Shown here: piece after piece, positions 1-6,264 of the stretch
How positions within the stretch are numbered: position 1 is the first letter of the stretch
Layout of the letters: every line of letters starts with the position of its first letter
Assembly (NCBI GenBank): GCA_902796975.1
Contig: CADBRF010000093.1
Location: forward strand, 1 to 11,389
Direction: 5' to 3'
Source of the DNA: an uncultured Coriobacteriaceae bacterium
GTDB taxonomy: Bacteria > Actinomycetota > Coriobacteriia > Coriobacteriales > QAMH01
DNA length: 11,389 nucleotides
Notes under the pieces: generated by a model
Told to the model about the DNA's origin: nothing
Databases searched by the model: none
What the model saw: only the letters and a program-made list of their open reading frames with translations
Position numbers and translations under genes: made by a program

Positions 1-2
1 AT

Positions 3-93
3 AACGAAAGGGAAAACTGAGACAACAACCTCGACGGGAGAAAGCTGTCAGGAATTCTCTAATACAGAAGAGCCCGTCACATGGAACAGTGGA
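3..93 (+). repeat. Repeat copy A: decayed 3' end of a lost gene
   Basis: This stretch aligns without gaps to 5200-5290. By hand about two thirds of bases match over the first 82 positions, and most differences are A/G or C/T. In the frame that ends at TAA 60-62 it reads DGRKLSGIL-stop, matching DGKELSKIL-stop of the other copy. An in-frame TGA at 18-20 shows that this copy no longer encodes that protein. The similarity runs past the stop codon (GCCCG.CACAT near 73-82), so it includes downstream sequence. I read it as a remnant of a gene whose paralogue left the second copy. The identity of the gene is unknown. Confidence 0.55.
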
Positions 94-169
94 TACATGT
101 GAAGCTAACCCGTGAGCTGCTTGGACGGAAAATTCCTATAACCATTCGTTGGGTGCGAACGGTTTATCG

Positions 170-1093
170 CTATGGGAGGAAGTTCATCACCAACGTTACC
201 ATGGCTTCCTTTTCCTCCGGTTTGGATTCAGCAATCATTACCGTTATTGCCACCAGGGTGCCGTCATCAATTGCTTTACCGTCGGCAGTAAACAGTGCAC
301 CGTTGCGGTCTAGGAAGTACAGGAACATAGTCGCTGCAATGCGTTTGTTGCCATCTAGGAAGCTGTGGTTTTTCACGACAAAATACAACAAGTTTGCCGC
401 CTTCTCCTCCAAGGTGGGATAGAGGTCTTTGCCGCCGAAGCTTTGGTAGATGGCTCCGATAGAACTTTTGAAGGAGCCATCTTTCTCCACACCGAATAAG
501 TCACTTTCGTCGCCGAACCGCATGGAGTCGATGACGGAGCGGCATTCTTTATAGTCCAGCACATAGGTGGACTCGGTTCCCTTGGGCGCCGCCAGTCGCT
601 GATGGTCGTAGTCGTCCAGCAGGTCTAGCGCTTTGGTATAGCTCTGCACGATGTCCAGCACTTGGCGAGTCTCTAGGTTGTCGGGGATGCGAGCCATCAC
701 CTTCGCCACCTGGCCAAGCTGCTTCAGCCGCTGCTCGTTTTCAATGTGGCCATCCGTGATGTACTTGCGCAGCACGTTGGTTGCCCATCGGCGGAACTCG
801 ACACCACGCTTGGACTTCACGCGGTATCCAACCGAAATGATAACGTCAAGGCTATAGAACTTCACGGGTTTGTCAGAATTTGCAATGTGCAAATTCTGCA
901 CATTGCCCTCCTCTTCAAGTTCTTCTTCCTTGAATACGTTTCCTATGTGACGGGAAATGACTGTCCTATCTTTGCCAAAAAGATCGGATATTTGGGCCTG
1001 GGTCAGCCAGACCGTTTCTTTGTCTGAGCCCACCTTCAGGGTAACTTCCCCGTCGCTCGACTTGAAAAGGACCACGTCCATCGTTTCTACCAC
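170..1093 (-). CDS. RhuM-Fic fusion protein (virulence RhuM / Fic-DOC family)
   Basis: The 307-residue protein has two parts. Residues about 7-115 match the RhuM (virulence-associated) domain: the WLTQAQISDLFGKDRTVISRHI helix region, then KFYSLDVIISVGYRVKS and the RRWATNVLRKYI end. Residues about 150-300 form a Fic/DOC domain with the motif HSFLDGNKR at 243-251, close to the Fic consensus HPFxxGN(G/K)R with Ser for the usual Pro. Fic proteins move AMP or another phosphate-containing group onto target proteins; the target here is unknown. I see no (S/T)xxxE(G/N) inhibitory motif, so control would have to come from another protein. The likely start is GTG 1093, with an upstream AGAGGGG ribosome site; ATG 1081 is an in-frame alternative. 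It lies one base after the HipB-like gene, so the two are surely cotranscribed. The pair could be a toxin-antitoxin unit, but RhuM-Fic proteins are not well characterised. Confidence 0.87.
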   Translation of the reverse strand: MVETMDVVLFKSSDGEVTLKVGSDKETVWLTQAQISDLFGKDRTVISRHIGNVFKEEELEEEGNVQNLHIANSDKPVKFYSLDVIISVGYRVKSKRGVEFRRWATNVLRKYITDGHIENEQRLKQLGQVAKVMARIPDNLETRQVLDIVQSYTKALDLLDDYDHQRLAAPKGTESTYVLDYKECRSVIDSMRFGDESDLFGVEKDGSFKSSIGAIYQSFGGKDLYPTLEEKAANLLYFVVKNHSFLDGNKRIAATMFLYFLDRNGALFTADGKAIDDGTLVAITVMIAESKPEEKEAMVTLVMNFLP

Positions 1094-1094
1094 T

Positions 1095-1340
1095 CTACAC
1101 CCCTCTTCTATCTGTAAGGGTCAAGTCCACCTCGAGCTCGTCCAGGATGCGCAGGGCGATTCCAAGCTCCGCCGTCGTCTTCCCCCGCTCAAGGTTGGAA
1201 ACGTACATGATGCTGCAGCCCGCCTTATCCGCCAGCTGCTGCTGAGTGAGCCCCCTCAGTTTGCGGAAACGGCGTATCGCCTCGCCAATCTGATCGCAGC
1301 TTCGAAGACTTACGAAAGAGTAAGTAATTTGTTCTCTCAT
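1095..1340 (-). CDS. HipB-like XRE family DNA-binding regulator
   Basis: This 81-residue protein is essentially one Cro/C1-type helix-turn-helix. Residues 16-70 read IGEAIRRFRKLRGLTQQQLA, then AGCSIMYVSNLERGKT and ALRILDELEVDL. That pattern is typical of HipB/y4mF-type regulators, which are usually antitoxins that repress their own operon. The start ATG 1338-1340 is preceded by AGAAGGA about nine bases upstream. The next gene, RhuM-Fic, begins one base after its stop, so this protein is well placed to be both repressor and possible antitoxin. HipB partners are normally HipA kinases; no HipA is present here. The palindrome at 1361-1382 is the obvious candidate operator. The HTH call is firm; the antitoxin role is inference. 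Confidence 0.85.
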   Translation of the reverse strand: MREQITYSFVSLRSCDQIGEAIRRFRKLRGLTQQQLADKAGCSIMYVSNLERGKTTAELGIALRILDELEVDLTLTDRRGV

Positions 1341-1360
1341 TTTCTATAATCCTTCTTTGT

Positions 1361-1382
1361 TATTATTACGTACATGATAATA
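1361..1382. promoter_or_regulatory. Operator-like imperfect palindrome in divergent promoter region
   Basis: The outer arms TATTAT and ATAATA pair exactly around a GTAC centre, with mismatches only in the inner flanks. It sits in the 75-base gap between the divergent HipB-like gene and the winged-helix gene. A weak plus-strand promoter can be drawn across it (TTGTTA 1357-1362, TAATAT 1378-1383), but the spacing is only 15, so I hold that loosely. Binding by the HipB-like protein, and repression of both directions, is inference. Confidence 0.5.
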
Positions 1383-1415
1383 TCACATTAGGCTAACTAG
1401 CGAAAGGATTAGCAT

Positions 1416-2222
1416 ATGGGATACCAAGAATCATTCAGGCCGATTCGCCATCTCGCGGAAGCCGCCGGTATCAGGAAGGCAATCGAGGACTACGATTCGA
1501 ATCTTTACATCCCAGAATATTGCCGCTATTGTTGCGCTACCCGCGAGAGATCAACGGGAAAGCTTTACGCGTGTGTTATCGGTCAGCGCTGCAGAGTACA
1601 TATCATTGCGGGCATCGATTTAGACTACCTCATTCCCGACGGCGAAGACTACGCCGACTACTATGAAGACTTAGATGAGTCCCTGGTGATTCAGGCGGCT
1701 AGCGAGCGGCCCGACCTTGTCGATCGGGCCTACAAGGATGTCGCGGATGCGTTCGAGTGGGCGGCGGAGCGGGGCCGGAAATGGGAGCGGGCGCTCCGGA
1801 GGGAATCCTGCGATCTATGGCCAGAAGTGGCCAAGTTCCTCCTGCGCTACGGCCCTCTGCCGTTGGTGTTTTTCGAGAGGCATCCTACTTTCGAAGGGCA
1901 CTTCATGTGGAATGTCCTTGTCGACCTCGAGCGACAGGGACTTGTTGAGTCTAGCGGCAAGCTCTTCGGCGACAGCCTGCTATTGACTGGCAAGGCGATG
2001 AAAATGCTTGGGGTGGAGAGCATGCCTGCCCAGAAGAACGCAGACGAGCTTGTTGTCTCTTTGGTCGCAGATTTGGGCCCCATCAGCGCCGGCGAACTCG
2101 TAAGCTTGCTCGGCTTGCCCACTAATCGGATTCGGGGCAAATTGCGAAAGCTAGTGGAGAAGGGGATTGTTACGGAGAAGCGTGGCAGACCGAGAGTCTA
2201 TCTACTCGATTCGGCAATATAG
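1416..2222 (+). CDS. Unrecognised protein with C-terminal winged helix
   Basis: I do not recognise the family of this 268-residue soluble protein. The N-terminal 60 residues carry a cysteine set (C36, C39, C40, C53, C59) that could bind a metal. Residues about 74-92 are strongly acidic (DGEDYADYYEDLDE). Residues about 150-200 look like a degenerate winged helix (WNVLVDLERQGLVESSGK). Residues 208-265 are a clearer one: LGPISAGELVSLLGLPTNRI, then a wing-like IVTEKRGRPRVYLL. A DNA-binding or adaptor role is likely but unproven. The start is set by AAAGGA at 1403-1408, seven bases before ATG. It is transcribed away from the HipB-like/RhuM-Fic pair and shares their control region, so it may belong to the same module. 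Confidence 0.75.
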   Translation: MGYQESFRPIRHLAEAAGIRKAIEDYDSNLYIPEYCRYCCATRERSTGKLYACVIGQRCRVHIIAGIDLDYLIPDGEDYADYYEDLDESLVIQAASERPDLVDRAYKDVADAFEWAAERGRKWERALRRESCDLWPEVAKFLLRYGPLPLVFFERHPTFEGHFMWNVLVDLERQGLVESSGKLFGDSLLLTGKAMKMLGVESMPAQKNADELVVSLVADLGPISAGELVSLLGLPTNRIRGKLRKLVEKGIVTEKRGRPRVYLLDSAI

Positions 2223-2329
2223 GGACCGATTCGTGCTTTCTAGCCCTCTTAGACAATCGACCGTCATTTCTACTCTCCCGTTGCAAGGGGTTACGAGATG
2301 ATGTCCCAGCCACTGCAAAATGGCCTGCG

Positions 2330-2731
2330 CTAGAGCTCGACGGGGTTTGCGGGGTCGGCAGCCCAATCGAAATAGCTCGCCGTATAGACCTTGAGGTTTG
2401 AGAATCCCCGTTCAGCCATCACCTGTGCCGCGAGCTTAGCACGGTAGCCCATCGCACAGTAGACGATGATTTCCGCGTCTCGGTCGGATAGCCCAGCAGC
2501 TTCGAATGCCGCTTCCACCTCACGCTCCGGGCGGACTGATCCATCTTCGTTGAACAGGCTCAGAATTGGCAGGAGAACGGCTCCGGGAATATGCCCGGGC
2601 CGCGCCTCCCCCATCTGCTGCCTGCCGGTGTACTCGCCCACGGAGCGGACATCGAGCAAAATCACCTTGCCTAGATGCGCCCGCACGTATGCGGCATCGA
2701 CCTCTTCAAACCCGCAAGACGAATTCTGCAT
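2330..2731 (-). CDS. Rhodanese-like domain protein (sulfurtransferase)
   Basis: The 133-residue protein is a single rhodanese domain. LLDVRSVGEYTG (25-36) and GEARPGHIPGAVLLP (41-55) are the usual substrate-side motifs. YCAMGYRA (91-98) is the active-site loop, with Cys92 as the expected persulfide carrier. Members move sulfane sulfur from a donor such as thiosulfate to an acceptor; the physiological pair cannot be told from one domain. No signal peptide is seen, so it should be cytosolic. The start ATG 2729-2731 follows an AGAGGAG ribosome site. It shares a strand with the surface-protein gene upstream, but the 118-base gap makes cotranscription uncertain, and no neighbour explains its role. 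Confidence 0.92.
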   Translation of the reverse strand: MQNSSCGFEEVDAAYVRAHLGKVILLDVRSVGEYTGRQQMGEARPGHIPGAVLLPILSLFNEDGSVRPEREVEAAFEAAGLSDRDAEIIVYCAMGYRAKLAAQVMAERGFSNLKVYTASYFDWAADPANPVEL

Positions 2732-2849
2732 GCCCTATCGCTCCTCTAATCCCGGCTTACAGCTTGCATGTGTTGGCATTCTGGCACTTGTGCAAGTGTA
2801 GCCGATAGGACAAAGGAGAAACTGCAGAGGCTATGCTTTTCTATGCATG

Positions 2850-4880
2850 TTATGCAAGTGGATGCCCATTCGTTTCATCAGTGCTCTCTTCATCGCGGCG
2901 TCGGTTCAACCCCAGAGCTGCTCCGAGAGAGGCAAGGGCAAGACCCAAGCTGCCAAACAGAGCCAGGAAGGGCGCACTCGGCTCATCACCCGTGTTGGGA
3001 TTCTGAGAGGAGTCGGCAACTTCCGGCTGCGCCCCCTCTTCCTTCGAGCCATTTGAGCTCGGCGTCGGCTTCACGTCTCCGGGTAGAATCTTGTACGCCG
3101 TCTGCAATGCGCCCGTGTAGTTGCCCATGCCCGTAGCCGTGACGGTGACCATGCCAGAATCGATTGCGACCCGGTCTTTCTCTACGCCATCTTGTGCATA
3201 AGCCAGCGTGTAATCAACGCCCTCTTTAAGAACGATACCCGTAACGGAATTGCGGATAATCGGCTTGCCCGCCTGGACACTGCCCGTGTATGTCACGTCA
3301 GCAGGAGCCTCAATCGCGAAACGATGCGTCGCGCCCGAGGGCAGGCTGGGTTCGGATATATCTGCCGGAATAACGGTGAGTGTGCCCAGCACTTCTTCAA
3401 CCCGGTAGTTGCCTTCTTTAGCCGCATCCACCCACTCAATCGTGTAGGTGTTTGTTGAGGAGCCGACATCCTTCTGGGTTCCCGTCACCTTAAGTTGTCC
3501 GTCACCGTTTTGCATGCCCTCCAGAAGACCCGGGGCGGTCAAGTCCGTGCCGTCATAGTCACGAGCGCCAGATTCTGTCGTGACTTTGAGTGGTGCCTTG
3601 TTGATCTGGTAGCTCGTGGTGAGCGTTCCCCCGTAGAGGCCTTGACCGGTGACAGTCACAGTTACAGTGCCTGCGTCAATCGGACTCCGGTCGTAGGAGA
3701 GCGTGTAGTCGGTCCCCTCTTTCAGGGTCGTGCCCGTTTGAGAATCGACCAGGACCGGCTTGCCTTGCTGAACTGCACCATTGTAGGTAACGTCCGCCGG
3801 TGCCGTGAGCTTGAAGCGGGTGTCCTGTATGCTCACTGGCAAGATGTCATAGCACGCCTTTGTCTGGTTTGTGTAGTTGCCCTTGCCCGTGATGGTCACC
3901 CAAACACGGCCAGGGTTAACGAGGTCGCCGCTGTAAGAAAGCTCGTAGTCCACACCCTCGACCATGGTCTTGGGAGAGCCGCGGAAACCTGCTCGCGCGT
4001 CCGCGATGATCGGCTTCAACTTGTGCTCGGTGCCGTCGTAGGTGACGTTAGCGGGATACTCCACGTTGAAGCGGGGCGTCCCGCCCTCAGGGGTGCCGGA
4101 ATTGCTGATGTCGGCAGGCTCGATGGTGAATGCGCCGGGTATGTTGGTGATGTCATAGCTGGCTGTAACGTCATTGCCGTCGGCGTCCACTATCACGGGG
4201 GTGCCGAAGAAGGTTCCAGTGTGCGTGCCGGCATCTGTGCCCTCAAGACGATACGAGAGCACGGTCAACGTATGGCCGGGCTGCAGGCCGGTCGTGGTAA
4301 AGCCCCTGTACTCTGCCGAGTGACCTGTGTAGACGTCCTTTGCGCTCTGGCCCGTGTTGACTAAGGTGTATTTGGCTTGGGGCGCCCTGGGCAAACTCGC
4401 TCGCTCGATCACAGAGCGGGTAGAAACCGTCTCCTCGGCGGTTCCCTTCTGCTTCTCAGCTTGGGTTCCTTGCACTTCTTGAAGCTCTTCCTGCTGCCCG
4501 GCCTGACTGACCTCCTGCTCATTTGCCTGGCCCGCTTGTTGCTGTTCAACCTTTTCGTCAACGCTTACTGGAGCAGTATCGGAGTCGCTGGTCCGGTCAG
4601 ACTGCTGCTCGTCAAGCTGGACTCGCGTTGCCTCAGCTGCCTGTGAATCAGCCCGCGTCTCGGCAATGGCGGCGGACGGGGCAGCCGATACGACCATGGC
4701 CGACGATATAGCCAAGGAGACTACGAGTGCAGCGGCTGGATGGCGCTCTTTCATCGAGACGCTCTGCGAATGATGCGCTCCGTTCAGCTTGGTCAGTCGT
4801 TCTGGAACTCCAGCTTCTTCCGGCGCTTCGTCTACACGGGAACTAATTCGTAAGGAACGCTGAGTGGGAGTCTTTTTCAT
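2850..4880 (-). CDS. Sortase-anchored surface protein with MBG-type and related beta repeats
   Basis: This 676-residue protein is exported and wall-anchored. It has an extended N-terminus and a hydrophobic signal segment at about 48-72 (AAALVVSLAISSAMVVSAAP). Residues 78-160 are a Gln/Glu-rich, low-complexity stalk. MBG-like beta domains lie at about 170-258 and 430-508. Between and after them are three related repeats (271-349, 355-428, 520-602), each with a (V/A)TY.G start, a GVDY or GTDYTLSY core and a TGxGxY.G end. A linker leads to NPNTG (627-631), a hydrophobic helix (636-658) and RRR (660-662), the layout of a sortase signal with Asn in place of Leu. The start ATG 4880 has GAAGGG eight bases upstream; Met43 is a possible shorter start with a poorer site. 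An adhesin-type surface role is likely, ligand unknown. No sortase gene lies in the window. Confidence 0.9.
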   Translation of the reverse strand: MKKTPTQRSLRISSRVDEAPEEAGVPERLTKLNGAHHSQSVSMKERHPAAALVVSLAISSAMVVSAAPSAAIAETRADSQAAEATRVQLDEQQSDRTSDSDTAPVSVDEKVEQQQAGQANEQEVSQAGQQEELQEVQGTQAEKQKGTAEETVSTRSVIERASLPRAPQAKYTLVNTGQSAKDVYTGHSAEYRGFTTTGLQPGHTLTVLSYRLEGTDAGTHTGTFFGTPVIVDADGNDVTASYDITNIPGAFTIEPADISNSGTPEGGTPRFNVEYPANVTYDGTEHKLKPIIADARAGFRGSPKTMVEGVDYELSYSGDLVNPGRVWVTITGKGNYTNQTKACYDILPVSIQDTRFKLTAPADVTYNGAVQQGKPVLVDSQTGTTLKEGTDYTLSYDRSPIDAGTVTVTVTGQGLYGGTLTTSYQINKAPLKVTTESGARDYDGTDLTAPGLLEGMQNGDGQLKVTGTQKDVGSSTNTYTIEWVDAAKEGNYRVEEVLGTLTVIPADISEPSLPSGATHRFAIEAPADVTYTGSVQAGKPIIRNSVTGIVLKEGVDYTLAYAQDGVEKDRVAIDSGMVTVTATGMGNYTGALQTAYKILPGDVKPTPSSNGSKEEGAQPEVADSSQNPNTGDEPSAPFLALFGSLGLALASLGAALGLNRRRDEESTDETNGHPLA

Positions 4881-5052
4881 GGCGGCAGCCCTTCACGCAA
4901 TGTCGATGGCGAGCTCAAAAGCAGTGTTCGACATCACATTACGTATCACAAATAAGCCGATTTGCCTGAAACGCTCCCAAACGTTTTCTCGTGCGACCTG
5001 AACAAAGCCCTCGTGATTCCAGTCAAGCGAGCACACGTGAGCTGGTTCTTAA

Positions 5053-5259
5053 ACCTGCTCACGATGCCGAAATACAACAAGAACCGCTCGCAAGCGCAAC
5101 GGCTTTAGCACAGCGTGCGCGGCGCATGACGAAATCGCCATCTTCGAGCGGGAGGGAATCGACATCTCCGACGCGTCGCTCGTGTCGTTCTCGAGGTTCT
5201 GCGAAAGGAGAAGCGAGGGCGGCAGCTTCGATGGGAAGGAGCTGTCAAAGATTCTCTAG
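5053..5259 (+). pseudogene. C-terminal remnant of an unidentified protein
   Basis: This frame is open from the TAA at 5050-5052 to the TAG at 5257-5259. From about 5121 it reads like real protein: HDEIAIFEREGIDISDASL, then SFSRFCERRSEGGSFDGKEL and SKIL-stop. There is no plausible start codon with a ribosome site, and the upstream part (CRNTTRTARKRNG) looks non-coding or frameshifted. The last 19 codons are matched by repeat copy A at the left edge of the window. I take it as the 3' end of a broken gene; I cannot name the family. Confidence 0.5.
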
Positions 5260-5290
5260 TGTAGTACAGCCCGCCACATAGGACGCTGGG
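5200..5290 (+). repeat. Repeat copy B, partner of 3-93
   Basis: This copy aligns without gaps to 3-93 at a fixed offset of 5197. The best block covers GAGCTGTCA through CCACAT (about 5238-5279) and includes the matching stop codons. Unlike copy A, its reading frame is intact to the stop. The two copies are in direct orientation and bracket the RhuM-Fic to surface-protein segment. Confidence 0.55.
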
Positions 5291-5501
5291 CAATACGTGG
5301 ACTTGGAGCCAAGCGTGAATAATGCGGGCGGATTACTCCTCTTCCCATTCAATGATGTCAAACCTTCTTCCCCCGTAGCCAGCATGGCATGCGACCTGCG
5401 GAAACCACTATTCCTCCACTCTGGAAATCGCCCGAAAACCGCGGAGCCGTCTAGGAACCACCCGCAAGCCACCTGCAACGAAAAAATAATGGGATGCGTG
5501 C

Positions 5502-5523
5502 AAAAATGGCGGAGCGCAACCGC
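5502..5523 (-). terminator. Probable intrinsic terminator of the XRE gene
   Basis: Read on the minus strand, GCGG / CCGC pair around a seven-base loop, with outer AT pairs possible past a bulged C. CATTTTT follows. It begins one base after the stop codon of the 168-residue XRE gene. The stem is short, so it would be a weak terminator. Confidence 0.45.
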
Positions 5524-5524
5524 A

Positions 5525-6031
5525 TTATCGCTGATTTATCTCATTTGCAACGGAGTCCTTAACCTGCTTCAGATATTCAGCCGGGTCCTCATAAGTGCTG
5601 ATATTGTCCAGCACCTCATTGAAGTTGCCCATCAACCGTTTTATAGCTATTTGATGCTTCTCGAGCTTGAGCATATACGGGTACGGCGGTTCATTGAAAT
5701 ATCTTTCATATTTATTAGGGTCGAGATAGGCGAATTCAGTCACGACCCCGAGAGAGTAGAGGTGGGCGAGACAGTTTACAATTAGACGACCGTCATCTGA
5801 TGCCGCGCTGGCAAGAGATTCGCTCTCGTCTCCGAAATAAAGCCTGTCGAGCGTCACGTCCAAGGCTCTGGAAATCTTCGCCAGATTCGTGAGACTGGGG
5901 ACCTTACCATTCTCGTAACCGCTGATTTGCGTTATGGATATCTGCGTAGCCGCGGCGAGATTCGCCTGGGTCATTTTCTTTTCTTCTCGTATGCGTTTGA
6001 CTCGCTTCCCTATGAGGCTTTCGTCAATCAT
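5525..6031 (-). CDS. XRE family regulator with C-terminal helical domain
   Basis: The 168-residue protein starts with a Cro/C1-type HTH at about 6-62 (IGKRVKRIREEKKMTQANLA, then ITQISGYENGKVPSLTNLAK). Residues 70-168 form a mostly helical domain I do not recognise; this part would sense a ligand, bind a partner or dimerise. ATG 6029-6031 is the chosen start because AAAGG lies six bases upstream; a TTG one codon earlier is less likely. It is divergent from the DUF4417 operon, and a perfect palindrome lies 18 bases upstream of its start. It is therefore the likely repressor of itself and perhaps of the operon. Whether it also acts as an antitoxin cannot be seen. Confidence 0.85.
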   Translation of the reverse strand: MIDESLIGKRVKRIREEKKMTQANLAAATQISITQISGYENGKVPSLTNLAKISRALDVTLDRLYFGDESESLASAASDDGRLIVNCLAHLYSLGVVTEFAYLDPNKYERYFNEPPYPYMLKLEKHQIAIKRLMGNFNEVLDNISTYEDPAEYLKQVKDSVANEINQR

Positions 6032-6049
6032 CAAATACCTTTCTATGGA

Positions 6050-6063
6050 AAAATGTACATTTT
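6050..6063. promoter_or_regulatory. Perfect 14-bp palindrome, likely XRE operator
   Basis: AAAATGTACATTTT is fully self-complementary and is followed at once by a second palindrome, TATCGATA (6063-6070). On the minus strand a possible promoter (TTGTAA, 18 bases, GATAAA) ends just before it, so a bound repressor would block the XRE gene. The centre GTAC is the same as in the palindrome at 1361-1382. Confidence 0.55.
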
Positions 6064-6128
6064 ATCGATAAACACTATTAAAGATTACAATTATATATTC
6101 ATGATAACGTTAATGTAAGCCAAAGGGA

Positions 6129-6198
6129 AACTAGCATCGTCTCTTCTATCACGTAACGGAGTTTACGCAGCTCAGACACATAAAAGTCTGTGCTAGTT
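6129..6198 (+). ncRNA. Predicted three-way-junction RNA in operon leader
   Basis: Three perfect stems nest here. P1 is 8 bp (AACTAGCA 6129-6136 with TGCTAGTT 6191-6198). P2 is 5 bp (CGTAA 6152-6156 with TTACG 6163-6167, six-base loop). P3 is 5 bp (CAGAC 6173-6177 with GTCTG 6186-6190, eight-base loop). P3 abuts P1 with no spacer and P2-P3 are five bases apart, as in the anticodon and T arms of a tRNA. The T-loop TTC, a D-arm and a usual anticodon loop are absent, so it is not a normal tRNA. It could be a riboswitch-like aptamer, a tRNA-like decoy, or chance. The stems fold equally well on the minus strand. Confidence 0.4.
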
Positions 6199-6206
6199 CG
6201 CCCATG

Positions 6207-6256
6207 CGCCTCTTGAAAGAATCGGGCTATAGGCAAAACCGATTCCAAGAGAGGCG
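6207..6256 (+). promoter_or_regulatory. Hairpin sequestering the DUF4417 ribosome binding site
   Basis: The outer stem is CGCCTCT (6207-6213) with AGAGGCG (6250-6256); the inner stem is GAATCGG (6219-6225) with CCGATTC (6239-6245). The AGAGAGG ribosome site of the next gene lies inside the 3' arm, about ten bases before ATG 6265. Folding would hide it. There is no U-run after the hairpin, so it is not a terminator. Confidence 0.55.
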
Positions 6257-6264
6257 GTTAATCG

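Larger units (their letters stand above)
4881..5524. other. Gene-free stretch with decayed coding sequence
   Basis: No intact gene is convincing in these 644 bases. The first 100 or so must hold the minus-strand promoter and leader of the surface-protein gene, but I cannot choose a clean -35/-10 pair. The middle holds the gene remnant at 5053-5259 and repeat copy B. From about 5300 to 5500 I see only unassigned sequence. A 77-codon minus-strand frame (5245-5478) has no ribosome site and runs through the repeat, so I did not call it. Confidence 0.6.

Noticed and set aside
2781..2798. Short palindrome CACTTG-TG-CAAGTG upstream of the rhodanese gene, with CCTATCG/CGATAGG further out
   Set aside because: The two-base loop cannot form a hairpin and there is no matching regulator nearby. 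It could be an operator, but evidence is too thin for a feature.
3495..4364. Plus-strand open frame of 289 codons
   Set aside because: It is antisense to the repeat region of the surface protein, whose domains and sorting signal are clear, and it has no ribosome site.
5245..5478. Minus-strand 77-codon frame between the two cassettes
   Set aside because: No ribosome site precedes it and its C-terminal part runs antisense through the gene remnant and repeat copy B. It could be part of a dispersed element, but I cannot support a gene.
6129..6198. A functional tRNA gene
   Set aside because: The stem sizes resemble a tRNA, but the T-loop TTC, the D-arm, a seven-base anticodon loop and a 3' CCA-ready acceptor are missing.
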